Origin: Firmicutes bacterium ZCTH02-B6
GTDB taxonomy: Bacteria; Bacillota; Limnochordia; Limnochordales; ZCTH02-B6
NCBI GenBank assembly: GCA_002159155.1
Contig: LZRQ01000056.1
Location: forward strand, 1 to 17,758
DNA: 17,758 nucleotides
Reading direction: 5' to 3'
Shown here: in pieces, positions 1 through 5,310 of the stretch
Layout: every line of letters starts with the position of its first letter
Position numbering within the stretch: the stretch's first letter is position 1
Notes under the pieces: generated by a model
Database searches by the model: none
Seen by the model: the letters and a program-made list of their open reading frames with translations, nothing else
Told to the model about the DNA's origin: nothing
Program-made: the position numbers and the translations under genes

Positions 1-1626
1 CCCCAAGGCCTTGGCCGGCACCGCGTCCACAAAGCTGCCGTCCGGACGGAACACATAGATCCGGCTGGCGTCGGCCTGGTCGTAGCGGACCATGACCTTC
101 TCGCCCAGCAGGCGGTAGAGCGCCTCAGACCAGTAATAGCGGCCCCACACCTTGATGCCGCCGCGCTGGACCGTGTACAGCCGGCCCTCGGCGTAGGGCA
201 TGAGAAGGAGCTTGAGGACGTCCCGGTCCACGTAGCGCACCGGGCGCCGGTGGATCTCCGCGTCCCACACTTGGCGCGGCGACAGGCCGTTCATGTCGCG
301 GCCTTGATGTGGCCGCTCGTTGTGCACGTTGACGATGTACTCAGAGACCCACTTGTGGACCTCAGGAAGGGTCAGGAGCTTGCTCTTGTCCTTGCGGATC
401 GCCTCGGCGTTCTCGGGTCGGTGCTCCGGGCGGTTGCCCAGGTAGCTGAGGAACGACTTGCAGAACTCCTCGTGGACCGTACGGAACGAGCGTTCGACTT
501 CACCCTTCCCCTGGGGATGCTCCGGCGTGGTGAAGATCACCGTCAGCTGGAGGTGGGCCACGAGGGAACGGATGTACGCCTCGTCATGCACCAGCTTGTG
601 GCTCGCCTTGCGGTGACCGCGGCCAGCGAAGGCGTAGCTCGTGTATTCCCGCCCGTTGTCCAGCTTGATAATGTCGGGCACGCCGCGCTCTGGATTCATG
701 AACGCCATGCCAGCGGCGGCCATGGTGGAGTCGGTGCAGGGCCGATTGGTGACAGCCCAGCCGACATAGAGCCGCGTCCGGTAATCCATGGCCACCGACA
801 GCCACGGGCGAATCACCCGGCCGTCTTCGTCCACGGCGGCGATGTCCAGTTGGAAGTGGTCAAAGACGTAGATGGCGCCCGGCGCCACGCCGGCCCGGTC
901 CATCTCCAGGTACGGGGCGGCCAGCGATTGCCAGGCCTTTTCTCCCTCGCGCAGGAAGATGAGGGTCGCCTTGTCAAACTCCCGTTCCGCCCGCCGGCGG
1001 AAGGCAGACTCGCTGGGCACCTCATGCAGGCGCTTGTTAATGAAGGCATAGTCCCGCACGAACTGGTAGCATTGCATGTGCGTCCGGCGGTGCTCGCTCA
1101 GGTACAGATCCTTGTACAGCTGCCACAGATCGTCCGGCACCGACGTCTCGCCGGCCCGGGCCCGGCCCCGCCGGTCGAGCAGCGCCCGCGGGCCGCCTTC
1201 CCGGTAGGCCTTGTCCCAGCGGTGCAGCGTCGGCACCGACAGGCGCGCCTCCGGGTGCTGGGCCTGCCACATGGCCACAAACTCCCGGTCTACCTCGCGC
1301 AGGCTCCGGCCACCGCGGGCCTCTGACCTATAGGCCCACCAGGCCGCCAGGACGGCCTTCTTTCGTCCGATCTCGTCACGCTCATCTTGGGTCAGATCGG
1401 ACAGGTCATCGGTGGTCTCTGGGGTGTCCACCATGCGCTTGAGGTAGCTCACCCGGGCCGGCGCCGGCAGGCCGCTCAAGGGGATCAACATCACACGGCC
1501 GCCTCGGCCGCGATTGCCTTCCTCATAGCGAATCTCGCCGTACTTGCCTTCTTCCGCGTTCTTCCGGACTGCCCGCTCGCTGATGCCGAGCAGAGCTGCC
1601 ACTTCATCGACGGGCAGGTACTTCAC
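1..1626 (-). CDS. MuA-type DDE transposase (partial, C-terminus beyond window)
   Basis: Catalyses strand transfer of the element. 542 codons are visible and the frame is open to the left edge. Residues 1-60 form a MuA-like winged-helix DNA-binding domain (KYLPVDEVAALLGISERAV), followed by further DNA-binding helices. An integrase-type (rve) catalytic core spans about 245-395, and a Mu C-terminal beta-barrel region starts near 440 (RPHQGRDMNGLSPRQVW). The acidic triad appears intact: D256 in FDHFQLD, D323 in IKLDNG and E378 in GKGEVER. The 67 and 55 residue spacings are almost those of phage Mu MuA (D269, D336, E392). The GTG start at 1626 has GGGAGGTG 8 nt upstream and overlaps the stop of the preceding small gene (GTGA), suggesting translational coupling. 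Function is confident; whether the element is still mobile is unknown. Confidence 0.9.
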   Translation of the reverse strand, partial: MKYLPVDEVAALLGISERAVRKNAEEGKYGEIRYEEGNRGRGGRVMLIPLSGLPAPARVSYLKRMVDTPETTDDLSDLTQDERDEIGRKKAVLAAWWAYRSEARGGRSLREVDREFVAMWQAQHPEARLSVPTLHRWDKAYREGGPRALLDRRGRARAGETSVPDDLWQLYKDLYLSEHRRTHMQCYQFVRDYAFINKRLHEVPSESAFRRRAEREFDKATLIFLREGEKAWQSLAAPYLEMDRAGVAPGAIYVFDHFQLDIAAVDEDGRVIRPWLSVAMDYRTRLYVGWAVTNRPCTDSTMAAAGMAFMNPERGVPDIIKLDNGREYTSYAFAGRGHRKASHKLVHDEAYIRSLVAHLQLTVIFTTPEHPQGKGEVERSFRTVHEEFCKSFLSYLGNRPEHRPENAEAIRKDKSKLLTLPEVHKWVSEYIVNVHNERPHQGRDMNGLSPRQVWDAEIHRRPVRYVDRDVLKLLLMPYAEGRLYTVQRGGIKVWGRYYWSEALYRLLGEKVMVRYDQADASRIYVFRPDGSFVDAVPAKALG

Positions 1627-1805
1627 CGGGACGACACCTCCCGTCGTGTGAGGAACGCCGGCAAGTCCAAGTCGATGGCCCGCGGACGGGTGGGCAGCTT
1701 GTCCACGCGCAGGGTGGTGCAGACCCGGCCGTCCTTGCCGTGCCGCACGATCAGGAGAGACCGCACCCCGCCCTTGATGCTGCCCATTGCTAGAATCCGC
1801 TTCAC
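1623..1805 (-). CDS. Small unknown protein (60 aa) coupled to the transposase
   Basis: I do not recognise this protein. It is basic (starts MKRILAMGSIKGGVRSLL) and has no clear membrane segment. The GTG start at 1805 is chosen because GGAGG lies 8 nt upstream; a GTG three codons earlier would have no usable spacing. Its stop overlaps the GTG start of the transposase (GTGA), the usual sign of translational coupling, and it lies 57 nt downstream of the 77-residue gene on the same strand. The good ribosome binding site and the overlap argue for a real gene of the early operon, for example a small accessory or regulatory protein for transposition. That role is only inferred from position. Confidence 0.6.
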   Translation of the reverse strand: MKRILAMGSIKGGVRSLLIVRHGKDGRVCTTLRVDKLPTRPRAIDLDLPAFLTRREVSSR

Positions 1806-1862
1806 CGTCCGCACCTCCGATTATCGCCGGCCAGGAGAACGAAGCACTGGCGGCGAAGGCGA

Positions 1863-2096
1863 CTAGTTCAAAGACTGAGAGCTCCGGTCGCTCGTCAACT
1901 CGACCACGCCAGGGAACACTTCCTTGGGCAGACGGAGCTCCTGATCCGACAACAACAAGCCCTGCAGTCGGCGCAACTCCGCAAAGGCGGCTCGCTCACT
2001 GCGCGGGAGTTCCTCCCAGTTTGCAGGGCGCCGAAGTCTCGTGCCGGAGATGAACTCAATGGCGCGTTGCCGGTCACTCAGAATCTCGAGATACAC
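1863..2096 (-). CDS. Small unknown protein (77 aa) of the Mu-like element
   Basis: Unrecognised soluble protein with an arginine- and leucine-rich helical middle (RSERAAFAELRRLQGLLLSD) and a polar tail. The frame is open upstream to 2198, but the GTG at 2096 is the best start because a perfect AAGGAGG sits 9 nt before it. It reads in the same direction as the Ner-like, CII-like and transposase genes. The rightward gene at 2113 begins only 16 bp away on the other strand, so the two ribosome binding sites lie in the same short spacer. It would be transcribed as part of the leftward early transcript, which must cross the rightward gene in antisense. Possible role in element control or in the choice of integration; nothing in the sequence decides this. 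Confidence 0.6.
   Translation of the reverse strand: MYLEILSDRQRAIEFISGTRLRRPANWEELPRSERAAFAELRRLQGLLLSDQELRLPKEVFPGVVELTSDRSSQSLN
2067..2095 (+). promoter_or_regulatory. Possible promoter for the rightward cargo gene
   Basis: TTGCCG (2067-2072), a 17-nt spacer and GATACA (2090-2095) resemble a weak sigma-A promoter placed so that transcription would begin about 10 nt before the GTG at 2113. It lies within the first codons of the opposing 77-residue gene. The -10 match is poor, so this is only a candidate. Confidence 0.3.
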
Positions 2097-2112
2097 AGGG
2101 GGGTGCCTCCTT

Positions 2113-2613
2113 GTGAGCCGTCCTGATTTTGATGCTGACTTGAAGCTCATCCGGGAGTTCGTTGCATCCCGGCCGCTCGGTTCCGACTGGACGACCAAGG
2201 CAAAGAGAGCATTCGAACTCTCTGACCGGTTCAGGAGCGCCGTCGCGGCCGATCTGGAGACGCCACAAGAGTGGCGGTGTTACCTGTTGACGGAAGACGG
2301 GATCGTGGTGGCTGCGCTTGCCCCGCTGAACGTACGGGACATCGTGCGCATCCACCATGTTGACGACGAGCTGGAGCGGGCTCCGGAGTCCATCAAAGAA
2401 TCCCTTTGGGCCGTGTTGCTGCGGGGGGACGAAGTGGTGACCTACATGCAGATCACACCGATGGGCGTCGGCTTGGTCTTGACGACATACGCGGACCGCA
2501 ATCGCTGGGACTATGGAGACCAAGGTCTGGAGTTCCATAACCCCGACGCCCTTGACGACTGGATCGAGTTCGACAAAGGTCACGCTCAGCGACCGCCCTT
2601 CTCCCGCTCCTGA
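2113..2613 (+). CDS. Unknown protein (166 aa), rightward gene inside the leftward early block
   Basis: No family recognised. The protein is acidic and looks globular, with alternating strands and helices (EWRCYLLTEDGIVVAALAPL, then VGLVLTTYADRNRWDYGDQG) and no signal peptide or membrane segment. Codon choice supports this frame over the antisense frame. The start is taken as GTG 2113, preceded by a GGGGGG-type site at 2097-2103; the open frame continues upstream to 2041. It is opposite in direction to the early genes on both sides: its start nearly abuts the start of the 77-residue gene and its stop lies 9 nt from the stop of the CII-like gene. This is the usual position of a cargo ('moron') gene with its own promoter, such as an exclusion, antitoxin-like or immunity factor, but the role is not shown. 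Confidence 0.7.
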   Translation: MSRPDFDADLKLIREFVASRPLGSDWTTKAKRAFELSDRFRSAVAADLETPQEWRCYLLTEDGIVVAALAPLNVRDIVRIHHVDDELERAPESIKESLWAVLLRGDEVVTYMQITPMGVGLVLTTYADRNRWDYGDQGLEFHNPDALDDWIEFDKGHAQRPPFSRS

Positions 2614-2622
2614 CAATGGCAC

Positions 2623-3153
2623 TTACTCCCCTGGTGACAGGCTGCTGTAACCGGCCCTGTCAGCCCCGGGCCGCCGGCGCTTCATCTCCGCGAGGTACGC
2701 CTTGACCTCGCGCTCCCGCGCCGCCAGCTGCTGCCGCTGCCAGTTGATGCGTCCGAGCTCAGCCATGACGGCCTCCTCAGACTCCAGCAGCCAGCAGTGC
2801 ACCTTCCGGGCGATGGCCCGCAGGATCTCCCGGTCACCCGTCACATAGCAGAAGGCCGCCAGGTACTCGGCGGGGAAGCGCCGGTCCTCGCGGCTCTCGG
2901 CCGACCACGCATTGAGCATGCTCTCGGTGATCTCGACGCCCAGCAGCTCACTCATGCGGCCGGCGATTTCCCACCGCTTCAATCCCGAGCGGCGGATGGC
3001 TTCGGAAATGGACTGGCGAATGCAGGACCCCATGTCCATGCTCCCGGGGGCGGGCTCAGTGGGTGTCATCTTGGTAGCCGCATCCTGGAGCACGTCAAAG
3101 AGCGACAACTGATTTTCCGGTTCCACGGAAAACTTGCGCCGGCGTCCTGCCAC
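2623..3153 (-). CDS. Phage CII-like / CP76-type HTH regulatory protein
   Basis: 176 residues. After a basic, flexible N-terminus (GRRRK) comes a helix-turn-helix core at about 43-118 with the pattern seen in CII-like proteins of transposable phages: an SGLKRWEIAGRMSELLG helix pair, then the LNAWSAESREDRRFPAEYL segment and a TGDREILRAIARK helix. Residues 127-160 are a charged, probably coiled-coil helix. Such proteins bind DNA and act in early regulation or DNA-transaction complexes. The GTG start has AAAGGAG 9 nt upstream. It follows the Ner-like gene by 109 nt on the same strand and is followed by the oppositely oriented unknown gene. Assignment rests on sequence style and context; the exact role in this element is inferred. 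Confidence 0.7.
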   Translation of the reverse strand: MAGRRRKFSVEPENQLSLFDVLQDAATKMTPTEPAPGSMDMGSCIRQSISEAIRRSGLKRWEIAGRMSELLGVEITESMLNAWSAESREDRRFPAEYLAAFCYVTGDREILRAIARKVHCWLLESEEAVMAELGRINWQRQQLAAREREVKAYLAEMKRRRPGADRAGYSSLSPGE

Positions 3154-3223
3154 TGGGCTCAGCTCCTTTCCGTTTCTTGGGCCGGCCTGCCGTCAAAATC
3201 GGCTGACAACTTAGCCGTTGCCC

Positions 3224-3256
3224 CTTGGTCCGTGTGCTGTTAAGATGAAGACCAAG
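3224..3256. repeat. Inverted repeat CTTGGTC...GACCAAG between ner-like and CII-like genes
   Basis: Two perfect 7-bp arms (3224-3230 and 3250-3256) separated by 19 bp lie in the 109-bp gap between the two early regulatory genes. It could be an operator pair or a weak RNA stem that modulates read-through from the Ner-like gene. No T-run follows, so a terminator is unlikely. Confidence 0.3.
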
Positions 3257-3262
3257 AGGACG

Positions 3263-3460
3263 TCAGGCCACTTCCTTCGGGAACACCTCGTGCACGGGGC
3301 GACCGATGGCCCGAGCGATGGCGCGTTCGATCCGCTCGCTGGTCCGCTTGCGGCTGATGACCTGCGAGACGATGGCCTCCGACACGCCCAGCTCCTGGGC
3401 GACGTCCCGCTGCTTGACGCCCCGTAGGATCAGAGCGGCTCGGATCTCCCGAGGTGTCAC
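3263..3460 (-). CDS. Ner-like small HTH transcriptional regulator
   Basis: 65-residue, almost pure helix-turn-helix protein. The HTH runs through VKQRDVAQELGVSEAIVSQV, and the C-terminus (AIARAIGRPVHEVFP) has the terminal helix and Pro-containing tail typical of Mu Ner / Nlp-family proteins. In phage Mu, Ner dampens both early and repressor transcription by binding between the two divergent promoters. The same geometry is present here: it is the first leftward gene, opposite the XRE repressor. The open frame extends upstream to 3562, but the GTG at 3460 is preferred because AAGGAGG lies 9 nt before it and the extra N-terminal residues look non-coding. The length then matches the family (about 70-75 aa). 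Confidence 0.75.
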   Translation of the reverse strand: MTPREIRAALILRGVKQRDVAQELGVSEAIVSQVISRKRTSERIERAIARAIGRPVHEVFPKEVA

Positions 3461-3547
3461 GGCCGGCTTCCTCCTTCTGGTGGTGCTTGACCCCTCCCGG
3501 GTGGCGGCCCGGGGTAGGGGTCCGTGTGCCCTTATTGGGCTAATTGC

Positions 3548-3575
3548 TTGGCTCACTCTCATTCTAGTGTATGAC
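3548..3575 (+). promoter_or_regulatory. Possible repressor promoter (rightward)
   Basis: TTGGCT (3548-3553), a 16-nt spacer and TATGAC (3570-3575) give a weaker sigma-A-like promoter about 25 bp before the repressor start. It overlaps the leftward promoter, so the two would be mutually exclusive or co-regulated, as in lysogeny switches. Matches are 4/6 in each box. Confidence 0.35.
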
Positions 3576-3589
3576 AGTCACAAGGTCAA
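3561..3589 (-). promoter_or_regulatory. Leftward early promoter of the Mu-like element
   Basis: On the minus strand TTGACC (3589-3584), a 17-nt spacer and TAGAAT (3566-3561) form a near-consensus sigma-A promoter directed at the Ner-like gene, giving a leader of about 95 nt. The 9-bp palindrome TGACAGTCA (3572-3580) lies in its spacer and is a natural repressor or Ner operator candidate. Confidence 0.65.
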
Positions 3590-3610
3590 GGGTGGTGTGA
3601 ATGGAGGTCA
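3572..3610. promoter_or_regulatory. Candidate operator elements of the repressor/Ner switch
   Basis: Three overlapping symmetric or repeated motifs lie between the divergent genes: the palindrome TGACAGTCA (3572-3580), the inverted pair TCACA (3578-3582) and TGTGA (3596-3600), and two direct AGGTCA copies at 3583 and 3605, 22 bp apart (about two helical turns). The second AGGTCA lies inside the first codons of the repressor. Their density fits operators for the XRE and Ner-like proteins; which motif each protein uses cannot be told. Confidence 0.4.
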
Positions 3611-4038
3611 CGGAGGCACTGAAGAAGGAAATAGGGCAGAGGGTCCGCCACATCCGGGGAAGCCGGACTCAAGAGGATTTTGCTGCCCTTGTTGGTGTCA
3701 CTCGCGCCAACCTCGCCTCCGTGGAAACAGGTAGGTCGTTCCCGGGCCTGCTCTTTCTCGTGAATCTTGCTCACACGTGCGCAGTCTCATTGGATTGGTT
3801 GCTCCTCGGAAAGACCAGTGCGGCTTCCGAAGTTGAGGGGCAGATTATATTGGAAGTGACTCCTGAGGATGACGAGGAGCTGGCGGAGATGTTGGCGCTG
3901 CTTTGGGAGATGGCGAGAGGGGCCGATGATGACACGAGAGCGTGGATGCGCGTCCAGCTGCGACGCGCTTTCCCAGAGCTGACCTCAGAGCTTGCCGAAA
4001 CAAAAAAACAGCACTCTGCTGCGGCTGAGAGCGCGTGA
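3601..4038 (+). CDS. XRE-family repressor of the Mu-like element
   Basis: 145 residues. An N-terminal Cro/CI-type HTH spans about 9-70 (the recognition pair is in TQEDFAALVGVTRANLASVE, then LDWLLLGK, the common end of this domain). An acidic linker (PEDDEELAEMLALLWEMARG) follows, then a basic helical tail. There is no LexA/CI peptidase domain, so induction would not be by RecA-stimulated self-cleavage. It is the only rightward regulatory gene and faces the Ner-like gene, the arrangement of Mu c versus ner, so its likely job is to silence the leftward early genes and keep the element quiescent. ATG 3601 is preceded by a GGTGGTG ribosome binding site. Family is confident; the role is inferred from context. 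Confidence 0.8.
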   Translation: MEVTEALKKEIGQRVRHIRGSRTQEDFAALVGVTRANLASVETGRSFPGLLFLVNLAHTCAVSLDWLLLGKTSAASEVEGQIILEVTPEDDEELAEMLALLWEMARGADDDTRAWMRVQLRRAFPELTSELAETKKQHSAAAESA

Positions 4039-4087
4039 AATAGGCCTCCGAGTGATCTCGCAGGCCGACGATCTGCAGTCGGGAAGA

Positions 4088-4197
4088 GGGTTCCTTAGTC
4101 GTCGCAAGGGCGACAACTAGGCAAGCCCGCATGGCATCGAGTTTTCGCATACCCTCTCCTGGTATTCGGCGGGTTCCTTAGTATGGTTCCTTAGTCC
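4088..4197. repeat. Three direct copies of GGTTCCTTAGT (candidate transposase-binding sites)
   Basis: Identical 11-bp copies begin at 4089, 4172 and 4185, all in the same orientation; the last two are 13 bp apart, and two of the three continue with C. No other copy was seen in the window. They lie just outside the repressor gene, where Mu-like elements carry their multiple MuA-binding sites, so that is the likely role. Confidence 0.55.
4096..4119 (+). terminator. Possible weak hairpin after the repressor gene
   Basis: TAGTCGTCG (4096-4104) and CGACAACTA (4111-4119) pair over 9 positions with one mismatch around a 6-nt loop, about 60 bp after the repressor stop. There is no T-run. The left arm overlaps the first GGTTCCTTAGT repeat, so it may be part of the element end rather than a terminator. 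Confidence 0.3.
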
Positions 4198-4241
4198 GCG
4201 GTCATCATACTGGAGGTGACCCCCGATAACCTGTCTTCCAA

Positions 4242-4277
4242 ACGGCTACAAAGCCCGTTTTGAACGGCGTTTGTACG
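4242..4277. repeat. Inverted pair of a CGGC/TTTGTA motif
   Basis: The minus strand reads CGGGCTTTGTAGCC near 4243-4256 and the plus strand reads CGGCGTTTGTACGCC near 4263-4277. They are two related copies in opposite orientation, each with its own short stem (GGC/GCC and GGCG/CGCC). They could be protein-binding sites near the element end or structured DNA. No gene covers them. Confidence 0.4.
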
Positions 4278-4297
4278 CCTTTACACGACAGCCCCCG

Positions 4298-4453
4298 TTG
4301 TCTCATTCTTCGCGCCGGTTTCCGGTGCCTTCTCGCCTTGTCTCATTTCAACGGCGCGCGACCGAGATACCCCCGCGACACCCCTCAAACTCGCGTCACG
4401 TCCCGGTTTGGCCCGTGTTGTCCCACGGTGTCCCGTGATCTCATTTCTCACGA
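4298..4453. repeat. TTGTCTCATT-type repeats, partly on a 40-bp period
   Basis: TTGTCTCATTCTTCGCG starts at 4298, TTGTCTCATTTCAACGG at 4338 and TTGTCCCACGG at 4418; a further GATCTCATTTCTCACG starts at 4437. The first three starts are 40 and 80 bp apart. Multiple degenerate copies next to a transposon boundary suggest transposase-binding sites. Together with the repeats at 4088-4277 they account for the whole gene-free stretch 4039-4494. Confidence 0.45.
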
Positions 4454-4494
4454 CGGGTTACAGACATAGCGCCCAGACGTTGAGCAGCCGGCGC

Positions 4495-4668
4495 TCAGCG
4501 GTTTTCCACCGGCGCCCGCCGGCCAAAGAGCGCGTCCAGGACGCCAAGCAGGATGTGGGCACGGCGAAGGCCCAAGAGACCCGCCCCGAACATGGTGCCC
4601 ATCCACATCGTCCATGCGGCCAGCGACACGATGACGCCCAAAAGCGCCACCCACCATCCGGTGTTCAT
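4495..4668 (-). CDS. Small single- or double-pass membrane protein (57 aa)
   Basis: The ORF starts at ATG 4668 with GAGGTG 7 nt upstream and ends at TGA 4495. It encodes a very hydrophobic N-terminal helix at about residues 5-24 (WWVALLGVIVSLAAWTMWMG), a second hydrophobic stretch at about 25-48 containing LRRAH, and a short charged end. I recognise no family. It diverges from the PerR-like regulator, with a Fur/PerR-type palindrome between the two genes, so it may share peroxide or metal control. It is intact although the inferred mobile-element end lies only about 30 bp beyond its stop. A real gene is supported by the ribosome binding site and the coherent membrane topology; function is unknown. 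Confidence 0.65.
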   Translation of the reverse strand: MNTGWWVALLGVIVSLAAWTMWMGTMFGAGLLGLRRAHILLGVLDALFGRRAPVENR

Positions 4669-4776
4669 GCGATCTCACCTCGCGGGTAGTGTGTGCCGGT
4701 AACGGGTGATGCCCACGCGCGGGTTTTGCGCGAAATTCCGGCGCGGGTAGGCAGGAGATCCGCCGGTTTCCCGTAA

Positions 4777-4791
4777 TAGTAATCGTTACTA
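4777..4791. promoter_or_regulatory. Fur/PerR-type operator palindrome
   Basis: TAGTAATCGTTACTA is a perfect 6-3-6 inverted repeat, extended by matching bases on both sides, in an AT-rich patch within GC-rich DNA. Its length and composition resemble PerR boxes (TTATAATNATTATAA). It lies 55 bp before the PerR-like gene and 109 bp before the divergent microprotein gene, so autoregulation of the perR-like/katG operon is the simplest reading, possibly with control of the microprotein. Confidence 0.65.
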
Positions 4792-4845
4792 ATAACGACA
4801 AGGGGCGGTGAATCGAGGCAGGACGGTGACGCCCTGACGGGAGCG

Positions 4846-5292
4846 ATGACCAAGTTCCGCAACACCAAGCAAAAGGCGGCGGTGCTGGCTGCTGTCCGCC
4901 GGGCCCATCACCATCCCGACGCCCGCTGGGTGTATGAGGAGGTGCGCCGGGAAATCCCCGGTATCAGCCTCGGCACCGTCTACCGGGCCTTGGCGTCCCT
5001 GACGGCGGAAGGGTTGATCAGGGAGTACCCGCAGGCCGAAGGGCCGGCGCTGTACGACGCGAACCTGGACGACCACAGCCACCTCCGCTGCCGCCGCTGC
5101 GGGCGCATCGTGGATGTGCCCACGGTGGAGTTGCCTCCCGAGTCCTTGGAGGCGATTCGGCGCGTGGGCGGCTTTGCCCGGGTGGATCAGGTGTTTCTCG
5201 AGTTTGGCGGCATCTGCGACAGGTGCGCGCAAGGCGAAACCAAGCCGGACGGGGCGGCGGACACGGCGCCGGCCGGCCACAACATCAACTGA
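4846..5292 (+). CDS. perR: Fur-family peroxide-responsive repressor (PerR-like)
   Basis: 148 residues. A winged-helix DNA-binding half (1-75; SLGTVYRALASLTAEGLI) is followed by a dimerisation/metal half. Regulatory-metal ligands corresponding to B. subtilis PerR His37, Asp85, His91, His93 and Asp104 are visible as H23, D71, H77, H79 and D90. The aspartate at the last position favours PerR over Fur. Structural zinc cysteines form two CxxC pairs, C82/C85 and C124/C127. About 20 polar residues follow the last pair. PerR senses H2O2 by iron-catalysed oxidation of a ligand histidine and then releases its operators. The gene is followed by katG after 18 nt, and a candidate operator lies upstream. 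ATG 4846 has only a close GGGAG site; no in-frame alternative start exists just upstream. Confidence 0.85.
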   Translation: MTKFRNTKQKAAVLAAVRRAHHHPDARWVYEEVRREIPGISLGTVYRALASLTAEGLIREYPQAEGPALYDANLDDHSHLRCRRCGRIVDVPTVELPPESLEAIRRVGGFARVDQVFLEFGGICDRCAQGETKPDGAADTAPAGHNIN

Positions 5293-5310
5293 AAGGAGTG
5301 GGCTCACGCG

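Larger units (their letters stand above)
1..4462 (-). mobile_element. Mu-like transposable element (one end; rest lies left of the window)
   Basis: The gene content and order match the early end of a Mu-type transposable phage or derived element: an XRE repressor transcribed outward, then on the opposite strand a Ner-like HTH protein, a CII-like HTH protein, small unknown proteins and a MuA-type DDE transposase. A MuB-like ATPase would be expected next, beyond position 1. The right boundary is not proven. Repeats that look like transposase-binding sites extend from 4088 to about 4453, and a plausible terminus is the ACA at 4460-4462 (TG...CA-type ends), just before an intact chromosomal gene that ends at 4495. 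Identity of the element is fairly secure from the genes; the boundary is a guess because the other end is not visible. Confidence 0.7.

Noticed and set aside
250..1326. 358-codon plus-strand frame
   Set aside because: Antisense to the transposase, which has all expected motifs.
2074..2622. 182-codon minus-strand frame starting right after the CII-like stop
   Set aside because: It would keep the early genes co-directional, but it lacks a ribosome binding site and its residue make-up and codon positions look worse than those of the plus-strand frame at 2113-2613. Not fully excluded.
4298..4453. CRISPR array from the 40-bp-spaced repeats
   Set aside because: Only about 10-12 bp are shared, copies are degenerate, one expected position (4378) lacks the motif, and no cas gene is present.
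4260..4469. 69-codon plus-strand frame in the repeat-rich spacer
   Set aside because: No ribosome binding site and no coding character; it runs across the repeats.
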